DNA of 64,000 nt from JAXLYE01 sp046351595 (GTDB lineage: Bacteria > Myxococcota_A > Polyangia > Palsa-1104 > JAEUJZ01), in assembly GCA_046351595.1 (NCBI GenBank), contig JAXLYE010000002.1, positions 620,001 to 684,000 on the forward strand, read 5' to 3'. Position 1 is the stretch's first letter. Every line of letters begins with the position of its first letter. The translations under genes and the position numbers were made by a program. Of this stretch, positions 9,751 to 17,862 are shown piece after piece. The notes under the pieces were generated by a model that saw only the letters and a program-made list of their open reading frames with translations, had not been told where the DNA came from and did no database searches.

Positions 9751-10911
9751 CTAGCCGCTAGTCGAGGGCAGCGCCGCGTTGCGCGGGGCCGCGGCATCGG
9801 ATGACGCCGACGGTGAGGGCGCGGGCTCGCTGCGGCTCGGGGCCGGCGCGGAGCGGTGGGCGCTGTCGAGCGGCGTCGGCTTGGGCGGGATGTAGCCGCT
9901 GCCGCGGTGCGAGGAGCCGAGGCTGCCGCTCGGACCGCCGGCCGGGCGCAGTATTGGCGACTGCGCCGGGGTCGGCCCGGTCCCGGGCGGCTCGGCGACC
10001 GCGACCCGGTTGCTCATCGGCGCGCCGGTGAAGGCCTCGGTGGTGACCAGGAAGCCCTTGCTCGGGTCCGGGCAGATCGTCGCCTGCTCCTCGGCCGACA
10101 GGGTCAGGTTCGGGATCGGCTTGAACTTGTAGAGGTTGTCGATGATGAGCGGGTAGTTGGCTCCGCGGTTGGCGTTGGCGCGCCAGTAGGCCTCGGCCTG
10201 CTCGGCGGTGAAGCCGCAGAACTGGCGCAGCGCCAGCGCCGAGACCATGCCCGCGTAGTGCAGCCCGTTCCAGCAGTGCACCAGCACCGGCCCCTTGTCG
10301 GGGCTGCGCACCGACTCCAGCACGTCGGCGAAGATCGCCGGCAGGCTGCGCATGCGCGCCGACGGGGCCGAGCGCCACTCCAGGATGCGCTGGCCGCGCT
10401 CGGACTGGCAGGTGCGCAGGTCGCGGCCGTGGCGCAGCATGTTCTGGTTGCGCGGGCCGGCCTGCGTCGTGTGCTCGCCGTACAGCGAGTAGACGCGCTT
10501 CCAGCCGGTCTCGCACAGGTGCGCCAGCGCCGGCTCGGACGGCGTGCCCGAGCGGAACAGCGCCCCCTTGAGCACCGGGCGCAGCCGCGGCAGCGCCTCG
10601 TCGATGGCGGGTAGGTGGCCGCCGTGCGGCAGCTCGGCGTGGCGGGCCTCGGTCCCGCCGGCTGGACCTGTTCTTGACTCAGCGCCGCGCGGCTCGGGTC
10701 GGGCCTCGGCCGCAGGGCGCTCTGCGCTCTGTTCACTCGAAGGGGCGCGGGCACCGGCGGGGGCCGGAGCCGCGGCAGCGACGAGGAGCAGGCCACCGCC
10801 CAGGGCGGCGCGCGCTCCCCGCTGGGTTCTCCTCGGGGCTTTATGCCGGGACCGCGGGGCGCAGGCCCCCCGGAGCCGGCACGGGTTGACGGCATGCAGG
10901 GTCATTGGCAT
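9751..10911 (-). CDS. Exported tyrosine-phosphatase-like protein with degenerate active site
   Basis: A 386-residue protein with a basic N-terminus and hydrophobic segment (AALGGGLLLVAAAAPAPAGA) typical of a signal peptide or anchor, an Ala/Pro-rich linker, and a central domain like dual-specificity phosphatases: FRSGTPSEPALAHL, then a loop VLVHCWNGLHYAGMVSALAL. The phosphatase loop normally reads HCxxGxxR; here the Arg position is Tyr (C-W-N-G-L-H-Y). The C-terminus is Pro/Ser-rich and probably disordered. It is the first gene of the leftward unit ending at 4964. ATG at 10911 is preferred over a TTG at 10938 and an ATG at 10905; no strong ribosome-binding site marks any of them. Confidence 0.7.
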   Translation of the reverse strand: MPMTLHAVNPCRLRGACAPRSRHKAPRRTQRGARAALGGGLLLVAAAAPAPAGARAPSSEQSAERPAAEARPEPRGAESRTGPAGGTEARHAELPHGGHLPAIDEALPRLRPVLKGALFRSGTPSEPALAHLCETGWKRVYSLYGEHTTQAGPRNQNMLRHGRDLRTCQSERGQRILEWRSAPSARMRSLPAIFADVLESVRSPDKGPVLVHCWNGLHYAGMVSALALRQFCGFTAEQAEAYWRANANRGANYPLIIDNLYKFKPIPNLTLSAEEQATICPDPSKGFLVTTEAFTGAPMSNRVAVAEPPGTGPTPAQSPILRPAGGPSGSLGSSHRGSGYIPPKPTPLDSAHRSAPAPSRSEPAPSPSASSDAAAPRNAALPSTSG

Positions 10912-11110
10912 GGGTCGGACCAGTCTCGGGTAAGCCAAATTGTACTGTGGTTTTCATGCATTTGGACATACGAAATTTTGGGAACCTACCGGCCGCGTCA
11001 CCAGCCGGTGTCGGCATCGGGGAGTCTCCGGAACAAGCTCGGCAAATTCGCTTCTTGGCGCCGCGGAGCGCGTGCTACTACGCGCCTGTCCCCCCTATGG
11101 AGGCTTGCCC

Positions 11111-11974
11111 ATGAAGACCGTGAAGATCCTCTCCCTGCTCGCGTTTACTGCCTGCGCCTTCGCCGCTTCGGGCGCGCGCGCTGACGTCCCCGCCACCTGC
11201 GGCACGGCCGCCGCGGAGCTCAGCAAGACCTGGTCGAAGAGCGACAGCTTCGGCGACGAGAACTTCGGCGCCGGCTACGTCGCCAGCGCCACGGTCAACG
11301 GCAAGCGCGACGGCGTCGAGATCATCGGCAAGCTCTCGGCCGACGCCCAGCTCTTCGGCAACAGCCAGAACATCGTCAAGGTCGACGCCAACGCCAAGAC
11401 CGCGGTGGTCGGCCGCAGCGCCAGCGAGAACATCGACGTCTTCGTCCTGGGCAAGAACATCTTCCACCACGCCCGCAGCACCGGCACCTCCGACGGCAGC
11501 GGCGTGAAGCTGAACCTCGCCAAGAGCTTCGACGTGACCTTCTTCAACGCCGACAAGCGCTTCTGGCTCGGCCCGATCCCGGTCAAGGTCAAGGCCACCG
11601 CCGCGGGCTCGGCCGGCTTCAGCTTCGACAGCACCATCGGCATCCTGGCGGTGAACGCGACGCTCGTGCCCAGCGCCAAGGCCTTCGCCAGCGCCAGCGC
11701 CTCGGTCGACGCCTGGGTCGCCGAGGCCGGGGTCGACGGCCGCCTGACCCTGATCGACGCCGCCGTGCCGACCGCCGCCGAGGCCGCGATCACCACCGCG
11801 CCGGGCATCTACTACAAGGCGGACAGCGACCTCGCCCTCACCTACCTGGCCGGCCGCCTGAACGTCTACGCCAAGGCCTTCGGCAAGCGCTACGAGAAGA
11901 AGATCGCGGACTGGAGCGGCACGACCAAGAACATCCCGATCATCCACGAAGAGGGCTGCATCAAGTTCCTGTAG
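11111..11974 (+). CDS. Secreted protein of unknown function
   Basis: A 287-residue protein with a clear signal peptide: a Lys-containing N-terminus (MKTVKILSLLAFTACAF) and cleavage likely after ASGARA. The mature part is beta-rich with regular polar/non-polar alternation (VDVFV, VKVKATAAGSAGFSF, ASASASVDAWVAEAGVDG), suggesting a beta-sandwich or solenoid in the periplasm or on the surface. I do not recognise a family. Two cysteines, one near each end (TCGTAAAE and EEGCIKFL), may pair. It lies 21 bp before the next gene on the same strand, so the two may be co-transcribed. The preceding intergenic DNA is relatively AT-rich around 10940-10990 and may hold the promoter. Confidence 0.75.
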   Translation: MKTVKILSLLAFTACAFAASGARADVPATCGTAAAELSKTWSKSDSFGDENFGAGYVASATVNGKRDGVEIIGKLSADAQLFGNSQNIVKVDANAKTAVVGRSASENIDVFVLGKNIFHHARSTGTSDGSGVKLNLAKSFDVTFFNADKRFWLGPIPVKVKATAAGSAGFSFDSTIGILAVNATLVPSAKAFASASASVDAWVAEAGVDGRLTLIDAAVPTAAEAAITTAPGIYYKADSDLALTYLAGRLNVYAKAFGKRYEKKIADWSGTTKNIPIIHEEGCIKFL

Positions 11975-11995
11975 GCCGACCGAGCCCGCGCAAAG

Positions 11996-13936
11996 ATGGC
12001 CTGGCGACGGCTCCTTGTCCCGGCGCTGCTGCTGCTGATCCTCATCGCGGCGGCGCTCTACACCACCCGGAAGGAGCCGTCGGACGACCGCCCGGCGGCG
12101 CCGACCGCAGGCCGTACCCAGCCGGCCGCGGCGCCTTCTCCCCCTCCCGCAACCCCCTTCAAGTGGAACGCCGGGCAGCGACGGACCTACTCGCTGTCGA
12201 CGGTGCGCACCGTCCGCTTCCGCTCGGCGCCCGGCGCGACCGAGGCGCTGTCCGAGGATCTGCGCCTGGCGCTGTCCGCGAGCTACAGCGTCACCGTGCT
12301 GCGCGCCGACGCCTACTCGGTGCTGGCCGAGGTGCGGCTCGGTGAGCCGAAGCTCGATCTCGGCAGCCTCGATGCGGCCGAGCGCGAGCGGATGCAGGGC
12401 GCGCTGCTCACCCCTTTCTATTTGATGATGGAGCCGTCCGGGCGGCTGCGCGGCCTGCGCCTTGCGCGCGGGACGCAGCCGGTGCTGCGCGGCTTCCTCA
12501 AGGCCGTGGCCGCGTCGCTGCAGTACGCGCGCGCGCCCGGCCCGAGCTGGACCCACGACGAGGTCGACGCGACCGGCGAGTACCAGGCGCGCTACCAGCT
12601 CGCCGTCGACGGCACGCGCTGCGACAAGAGCCGCCTGCGCTACACCCGCGTCGCTGCGGTGCAGGGCCTCTTGCCGATCGAGTCGCTGGGCGGCGTCGGC
12701 GGCGAGCTCCACATCACTTATACGCTGGCGCGCACCGACGACGAGGCGGCGCGGGTCGAGGCGCTGCAGGGCACGGACACGCTGACCGTCGACCCCGGGC
12801 CGGGCATGCCGCGCGTCTCATCCGAGAGCCAGATCGCGCTGCGCCTCCTTAGGGCGGAGCCGGCCGGCGACCTGACCGAGGCGCTGCAGCGCGCCGAGGG
12901 CCCGGACTACGAGCCGTCGCTGCTCGGGGTCAGCGACGCCGATCCCGACAGCGCGCGGCGCGCGGACGAGCGCGTGGTGCAGGGCGCGCGGTTCGAGGAC
13001 CTCTTGACGGCGCTGCGCGCGCTGCCGCCGGGCGACGATGGGCAGGAGCGCGCGTCTTTGCACATGCGGCTGTCGGCGCTGATGCGGCTGGATCCCAAGG
13101 CCGCGCGAAAGGCGCAGCAGGTGATCGCGCAGGGGGCGGAGCTTTCGCTTTCGCGCACGCTGGTCGGCGCGCTCGGCGGGGCCGGCACCGGGCCGGCGCA
13201 GGAGGCGCTGGTCCAGGTCGGCGAGAGCACGTCGCTGTCCGCCGAGGTGCGCATGAACGCGGTGGCGGCGCTGGGCCTGGCCGAGCAGCCCGAGGAGGCG
13301 AGCGCGGTGGCGCTGCAGCGGCTGGCCAGCGATCCGGACGCGGACGTGCGCTCGACGGCGCTCTTGGCGATGGGCAACGCGGCGCTGGCGCAGCGGCAGA
13401 AGGGTCAGGGCGGCGAGGCGGAGCAGTCGATCGATACGATCCTTCTGCGCCTGCAGGCGGCGACGACCGAGGCGGAGCAGACGCTGTGCCTGGAGGCGCT
13501 GGGCAACGGCGGCGATCCGCGGGCGCTGCCGGCGCTGCAGTCGGCGCTGCGGGCGCCGTCGGTGGCGGTGCGCAAGGCGGCGGCGCACGCGCTGCGCTTC
13601 CTGCCGAGCGACGGCAGCGGCGGCAACGTCGATCAGCTGCTGACCGAGGTGCTGCTGCGGGATCCGGCGGCGGAGGTGCGCAAGGCGGCGCTGTTCGCGG
13701 TGTCGTTCCGCTCGCTGCTCTTGTACCTGCCGGCGCTGCAGCAGCTGGTGCTCGGCGATCCGGACGGGGACGTGCGGCTGGACACGGTGCGGCTCCTGGG
13801 CAAGGCGCTGAGCAGCGCCGGGACGCAGCTCGTGCCGGGGGTGCTGTCGACGCTGCGGCAGGTGGCGGAGCGCGACAAGGATGCCAACGTCCGGCAGGCA
13901 GCGCAGGATGTGATCGCGCCTTCGAACAGAAAATAG
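11996..13936 (+). CDS. Membrane-anchored HEAT-repeat protein with beta-rich N-terminal domain
   Basis: A 646-residue protein with an N-terminal membrane anchor (LLVPALLLLILIAAALYT), a Pro/Ala linker, a beta-rich domain (about 55-280; WNAGQRRTYSLSTVRTVRF, YQARYQLAVDGTRCDKSRLRY) and a C-terminal solenoid of HEAT repeats (about 320-640) with the recurring pattern DPDADVRSTALLAMG, APSVAVRKAAAHALR, DPAAEVRKAALFAVS. Most of it should lie in the periplasm or outside. A beta-sheet domain followed by a helical superhelix recalls the N-terminal half of eukaryotic lipid-transfer proteins (vitellogenin/MTP), but that is only a layout resemblance. Its stop codon lies inside a 12-bp palindrome that probably ends transcription. 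Confidence 0.75.
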   Translation: MAWRRLLVPALLLLILIAAALYTTRKEPSDDRPAAPTAGRTQPAAAPSPPPATPFKWNAGQRRTYSLSTVRTVRFRSAPGATEALSEDLRLALSASYSVTVLRADAYSVLAEVRLGEPKLDLGSLDAAERERMQGALLTPFYLMMEPSGRLRGLRLARGTQPVLRGFLKAVAASLQYARAPGPSWTHDEVDATGEYQARYQLAVDGTRCDKSRLRYTRVAAVQGLLPIESLGGVGGELHITYTLARTDDEAARVEALQGTDTLTVDPGPGMPRVSSESQIALRLLRAEPAGDLTEALQRAEGPDYEPSLLGVSDADPDSARRADERVVQGARFEDLLTALRALPPGDDGQERASLHMRLSALMRLDPKAARKAQQVIAQGAELSLSRTLVGALGGAGTGPAQEALVQVGESTSLSAEVRMNAVAALGLAEQPEEASAVALQRLASDPDADVRSTALLAMGNAALAQRQKGQGGEAEQSIDTILLRLQAATTEAEQTLCLEALGNGGDPRALPALQSALRAPSVAVRKAAAHALRFLPSDGSGGNVDQLLTEVLLRDPAAEVRKAALFAVSFRSLLLYLPALQQLVLGDPDGDVRLDTVRLLGKALSSAGTQLVPGVLSTLRQVAERDKDANVRQAAQDVIAPSNRK

Positions 13937-13965
13937 GGCCCTATGCGAAATAAATAGGGCCCTAT
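13933..13965. terminator. Paired 12-bp palindromes forming a long hairpin between convergent genes
   Basis: ATAGGGCCCTAT, itself a perfect palindrome, occurs at 13933-13944 and again at 13954-13965, separated by 9 bases. The two copies can pair as a 12-bp stem with a 9-base loop on either strand. A degenerate third copy (GTAGGTCCCTAT) follows near 13977. The first copy contains the stop codon of the HEAT gene, and the array lies between two convergent genes, so a bidirectional terminator is the simplest reading. No U-tract follows, so an operator role cannot be excluded. Confidence 0.5.
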
Positions 13966-13997
13966 GGGAAAATGGGTAGGTCCCTATGGAAGTGGGT

Positions 13998-15680
13998 TCA
14001 GCTAGCGGGGATCGGGGCGGCGCCGAGCGGAGGCGCGGTCGCTGCCGCGATGGGGGGGATCGAGGTGCTCTCGACACTGCCGTGCTGCGCGGCCAGCGGC
14101 GGGTAGGTCTTCTCTTCTTCTAAGACGGACTCGATGTCGACCTCGGGCTTGATCTTGTCGTAGAGGTCGGGGAAGGCGCCCTCGGCGCCGTAGCGCCTGC
14201 GGACCTGGTCGTAGAGCTCACGGCTGAACATCGCGGCGAACTCCTCGCGGGTCATGAAGGTGTCGGCGTAGAGGAAGGGGAAGCCGCGGACCTTCTGCGT
14301 GAAGGACTCCATCTCGCGCATGGCGTGCACGGTGCGGAACTTCTGGCCGCGCTTGATCGGGCCGGGCACGCCATAGACGCCGAGGTCGAAGTACATGGCG
14401 TAGTCCGTGCCGGGGATGCGCTCGCTCGGGTCGGGGCGGCGGAGCTGGCCGCGGCCGCCGTGGTCGTAGACGCGCGAGGGGTAGATGAGCAGCGGGTACA
14501 TGTCGAACAGGGCGTCGACCTGGTTGACGGCGGCGGCCATGGCGCTCGTCGGCAGCACGATGTCCTGGAAGACCTGCAGCGTGAAGGTCATCTTGCGCAC
14601 GGCGGCGGTGGTCGAAAACTTTATGAACGCGATCTTGGGCGGCATCATCCAGCCGAGCAGCGCCCGGAACAGCGGGTGGTTGCCCGCAGGGATCATGTCG
14701 GCGACGACCCAGAAGATGCTGCGGTTGTGGCGCGACAGGTAGTGGCGCAGCGGGATGAGCTCGTCGCCCTCGTGGTCGAGGAACTGCTCGACGTGCTTGT
14801 AGAACCACGGCTTCCACGGGCGGCCGATGGGGTTTACCTTGCGCCGATCGGCCTCGGTCCGTGCGTCGGCGAAGCGGCCTGTCATGATCACCGCGCGCTC
14901 CTTGCTGTAGACCGTGGCCTCGATGAAGTCGGGGCCGTTCGGATCGATCGCGAGCTCGCGGATGCGCTCGCAGTACTCCTTCTGGGAGTACGCGGGCGTG
15001 TACGAGAGGTGCACGTACGGCTTGATCGGGATGACCTTGAGCTCGAGCCCGACGAGCAGGCCGAGCGTGCCGTGCGACCAGGGCAGGCTGTGGAACAGGT
15101 CTTCGTGCTCGGTCGCGGTCGCGCGCACGAGCGAGCCGTCGGCCAGCACGACCTCGTAGGCGGCGACGTTCTCCTGGAACAGGCCGACCTTGTGCGAGTG
15201 CGTGGTCATGCCGACGGCCATCGCCAACCCGCCGAGCGTCGCCTCGTCGATCTCGAGCGTCACCGCCAGCATGTAGCCGCGCGGCAAGAGGTAGCGCGAG
15301 ATCTGGCCGACGGTGACGAACGGCTCGACGCGCACGATCCGGCGCGCCTCGTCGAGCTCGAGGATGTCGCGCAGGCCGCTCATGCGGATGCGGTGCCAGG
15401 TGTGCTTGGGCGTGAAGCGCGTGGACAGGTTCATCCACGTCTTGCGATCGGTGCACAGCGGGCGCCGCTCCGAGTCGGGCTGCGCGGCCCAGCGGCGGAC
15501 CTGGCGCTGCACATCCTCGATGCGCTCCTCGTGCTTCTGCGGCGCGGAGGCGAAGCGCTCGTACAGGAAGTTGCGCGCGCGCAGCACCGCGTCGAACACG
15601 GTGCCGACGGGCAGGCCGATGCCGGCGAGGACCAGGGTGCGGTGCTTCGTGAGCAGATCGGGGATGAGGTTCTTGAGCAT
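13998..15680 (-). CDS. FAD-dependent oxidoreductase, DHCR24-like (delta24-sterol reductase family)
   Basis: A 560-residue FAD-binding (PCMH-type) protein that aligns by eye along its length with the DHCR24/Seladin-1 group. Diagnostic stretches include VEPFVTVGQISRYLLPRGY, LGGLAMAVGMTTHSHKVGLF, YEVVLADGSLVRAT, DLFHSLPWSHGTLGLLVGLE and, near the C-terminus, PFLYADTFMTREEFAAMF. DHCR24 reduces the C24-C25 double bond of sterol side chains using NADPH and FAD. The N-terminus has a hydrophobic stretch, as in the membrane-bound eukaryotic enzyme, and about 45 extra C-terminal residues are Ala/Pro-rich. It starts 24 bp after the P450 stop codon and is co-directional, so both probably act on one substrate. 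Other isoprenoid or carotenoid-like substrates remain possible. Confidence 0.85.
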   Translation of the reverse strand: MLKNLIPDLLTKHRTLVLAGIGLPVGTVFDAVLRARNFLYERFASAPQKHEERIEDVQRQVRRWAAQPDSERRPLCTDRKTWMNLSTRFTPKHTWHRIRMSGLRDILELDEARRIVRVEPFVTVGQISRYLLPRGYMLAVTLEIDEATLGGLAMAVGMTTHSHKVGLFQENVAAYEVVLADGSLVRATATEHEDLFHSLPWSHGTLGLLVGLELKVIPIKPYVHLSYTPAYSQKEYCERIRELAIDPNGPDFIEATVYSKERAVIMTGRFADARTEADRRKVNPIGRPWKPWFYKHVEQFLDHEGDELIPLRHYLSRHNRSIFWVVADMIPAGNHPLFRALLGWMMPPKIAFIKFSTTAAVRKMTFTLQVFQDIVLPTSAMAAAVNQVDALFDMYPLLIYPSRVYDHGGRGQLRRPDPSERIPGTDYAMYFDLGVYGVPGPIKRGQKFRTVHAMREMESFTQKVRGFPFLYADTFMTREEFAAMFSRELYDQVRRRYGAEGAFPDLYDKIKPEVDIESVLEEEKTYPPLAAQHGSVESTSIPPIAAATAPPLGAAPIPAS

Positions 15681-15704
15681 CGCTTGCAGTCCTGTCGGCC
15701 GCGC

Positions 15705-17084
15705 TCAGGCCGCGGCGCGGAAGGGTGTCTTGTCGCCGCTCGGGACGCGGCGCTCGGTCACCTCGAGCACGCCCTGGTTGCTGGGCACCATGACCATGCC
15801 GCGCCACACGTGCTCGGGCATGCCGGGGGTGAGGGCGCGGAAGCGCAGCTCGCGCAGCAGCGTGCCGAGCACGATCTTCATCTCGAGGAACGACAGCGCC
15901 ATGCCGATGCAGCGACGGGCGCCGCCGCCGAACGGCAGGAACTCGTAGGGCGAGTACTCGCGCTCGAGGAATCGCTCGGGGATAAAGGCGTGCGGGTCGG
16001 GATAGATCGACGGATCGTGGTGCACCAGGTAGATGTTCGGCGACAGGTACGTGCCCGGCGGGATGTCGAAGCCGCCGAGGCGGAACGGCTCGCCCACCGG
16101 CGTGCGCGAGGCGGCGGGCACCGTCGTCGTGGTGCGCAGCGACTCCTGGCACACGGCGGTGAGGTAGGGCAGGTCGGCGAGCTTGTACGGATCGCAGTCC
16201 GGCCCCAGCGCGTCGACCTCGGCGACGAGGCGCTCGAGGACCTTGGGGTTCGCGTGCAGGAGCGCCATGGCCCAGGTCAGCGCCGCCGACGTCGTGTCCT
16301 GCCCGGCGACGAACAGGGTGATGAGCTGGTCGCGGATCTCCTGATCGGTGAACGGCCGCTCGCCGGCCTCTTTCGGCAGCACCAGCGCTGACAGCACGTC
16401 GGCGCGCTCGGGATCGGGGCTGCGGCGGCGCGCCGCGACCTCGCGCAGGAGCCAGTCGTTGACGACCTGGCGGCGGCGCAGGAAGCGACCGCCCGGGCTC
16501 AGCGGCCCCAGGTCGACGCGCGTCCACGGCACGATGACCAGCGGCGCGGTGTAGGCCAGCACCATGTTCAGCACGTTCTTGGCCGCCACCGGCAGCTCGT
16601 TGCGATCGGTGATGCCGAAGATGACGCGCAGGATGATCTCCAGCGAGACGTCCTGCATCAGCGTCAGCATCGAGCGCTGCTCGCCGGGCCGCCACTCGGC
16701 GATGGCGGTCCGCGTCGCCTCGGCGATGGTCGGCGCGTGGCGGCGCATCTTCTGGCCGTGCAGCGGGCCGTTGAGCAGCCGCCGCACGCGCTGGTGCGCC
16801 TCCTCGTCGACCAGCGCCACCGAGGTCTTGCCCACCAGCGGCTCGATCACGATGTTGCTGTCGCCGGCGTGCACGCGCTCGGGCGCGGCGACGAACATCT
16901 CGCGGATCAGATCCGGTCGCGCCGCGTGCACGCTCGGGCCCAGGCCCAAAAGCCGGATCGTGAACAGGTCGCCGTGGCGCAGCTTCAGGTACGCGAAGAA
17001 GTCGCAGGTGTGCTTGATGAGCAGGTAGGTCTGGACCGCGGCGGGCAGGCTCGGTCCAGGAGGCAGCGACGTGGCCAGAGACAT
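15705..17084 (-). CDS. Cytochrome P450
   Basis: A complete 459-residue P450 with all class hallmarks: I-helix oxygen-activation motif AGQDTT at 260-265, the ExxR pair ESLR at 314-317, PERF at 369-372 and the heme-binding loop FGGGARRCIG at 385-394 with ligand C392. By general look it falls near the bacterial CYP110-type group that hydroxylates fatty acids or terpenoids. There is no signal or membrane anchor. ATG at 17084 is fixed by the ribosome-binding site GGAGGGAA seven bases upstream. It is the first gene of a two-gene unit with the DHCR24-like reductase. No ferredoxin or reductase partner is adjacent. Confidence 0.93.
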   Translation of the reverse strand: MSLATSLPPGPSLPAAVQTYLLIKHTCDFFAYLKLRHGDLFTIRLLGLGPSVHAARPDLIREMFVAAPERVHAGDSNIVIEPLVGKTSVALVDEEAHQRVRRLLNGPLHGQKMRRHAPTIAEATRTAIAEWRPGEQRSMLTLMQDVSLEIILRVIFGITDRNELPVAAKNVLNMVLAYTAPLVIVPWTRVDLGPLSPGGRFLRRRQVVNDWLLREVAARRRSPDPERADVLSALVLPKEAGERPFTDQEIRDQLITLFVAGQDTTSAALTWAMALLHANPKVLERLVAEVDALGPDCDPYKLADLPYLTAVCQESLRTTTTVPAASRTPVGEPFRLGGFDIPPGTYLSPNIYLVHHDPSIYPDPHAFIPERFLEREYSPYEFLPFGGGARRCIGMALSFLEMKIVLGTLLRELRFRALTPGMPEHVWRGMVMVPSNQGVLEVTERRVPSGDKTPFRAAA

Positions 17085-17230
17085 CGACGGTTCCCTCCAG
17101 GCAGTGCGGCCGACGCGGCGGGGCCCGGGCAGGGCAGCTGCCCGAGCCAGGGACAACAACCAGAGACAACAGGCGCGATCAGAACATTCGGGAGGCCATT
17201 CCAGCGCCGCGCGTGACAGCGGCGGACTGT

Positions 17231-17270
17231 GTCAAGCGCAAGCGCACGCTGTCAAGCGCAAGCCCACGCC
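17231..17270. repeat. 20-bp tandem duplication upstream of acylphosphatase
   Basis: GTCAAGCGCAAGCGCACGCT at 17231-17250 is followed directly by a near-identical copy at 17251-17270 (two substitutions). It lies in the 418-bp gap between the P450 and acylphosphatase start codons, just before the 11-bp array. Confidence 0.8.
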
Positions 17271-17283
17271 TGCCCGTGCGATC

Positions 17284-17393
17284 GCACACTCAGCGGGCAC
17301 TCAGCGGGCACTCAGCGGGCACCCAGCGGGCACCCAGCGGGCACCCAGCGGGCACCCAGCGGGCACTCAGCGGGCACCCAGCGGGCACCCAGC
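17284..17393. repeat. 11-bp tandem array, unit GGGCACYCAGC, ten copies
   Basis: One imperfect leading unit (GCACACTCAGC, 17284-17294) and nine exact-length units of GGGCACTCAGC or GGGCACCCAGC (17295-17393). Only one position varies (T or C). The array lies in non-coding DNA about 110 bp upstream of the acylphosphatase start. The 11-bp period is close to one helical turn, so repeated protein sites on one DNA face are conceivable. A second array of the same period and core lies at 22220-22285. Confidence 0.95.
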
Positions 17394-17502
17394 AGGCGGC
17401 AAGCGGCGGCTGAGCAGTCGCGCGCCGACGCGCAGGCCGCGCCCGCGGCGACGAGGCACGGCCGCGCTTGCAATCTTTCGCGAGTTGCGGAAAGCCTGGT
17501 CC

Positions 17503-17847
17503 ATGGCTGACACGAACGCTGCGCCGCATGAGCGCGTCCATGTGCTGGTGAACGGCAGGGTGCAGGGCGTGTACTACCGCTCGTCGGCGAGCGAGCAGGC
17601 GCGCGTGCTGGGCCTGTGCGGCTGGGTGCGCAACCTGCCCTCGGGCGAGGTCGAGCTGTGCGCCGAGGGACCGCGCCCGCTATTGGAGCAGCTGGTGAAG
17701 TGGTGCCACCAGGGGCCGCCGGCCGCGCAGGTCGAGCAGGTCCGGACCCGCTACGAGGCGGCGACCGGCGAGTTCACCGAGTTCACGGTGCGGCGCGAGC
17801 CGATCTCGGGGCTGTTCCCGCGCACCGGCGGCGACGGCGGGGGCTGA
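17503..17847 (+). CDS. acyP: Acylphosphatase
   Basis: A 114-residue acylphosphatase, which hydrolyses carboxyl-phosphate bonds such as that of acetyl phosphate. Both family signatures are present: VNGRVQGVYYRSSASEQA, with the catalytic arginine in YYR, and GWVRNLPSGEVELCAEG, with the catalytic Asn in VRN. The length is about 20 residues above the usual 90-100, split between a short N-terminal extension and a Gly-rich C-terminus. The start is ATG at 17503; no strong ribosome-binding site precedes it. It converges with the substrate-binding lipoprotein gene, with 15 bp between the stops. The tandem array at 17284-17393 is the main feature of its upstream region. Confidence 0.93.
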   Translation: MADTNAAPHERVHVLVNGRVQGVYYRSSASEQARVLGLCGWVRNLPSGEVELCAEGPRPLLEQLVKWCHQGPPAAQVEQVRTRYEAATGEFTEFTVRREPISGLFPRTGGDGGG

Positions 17848-17862
17848 GCGCGCGGGCCGCCG

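Noticed and set aside
14218..17169. A 983-residue leftward frame spanning the P450 and reductase genes
   Set aside because: It is a second frame of two well-supported genes and is extremely Arg/Pro-rich.
17284..17413. CRISPR array
   Set aside because: Units are 11 bp, contiguous and without spacers; no cas genes are present.
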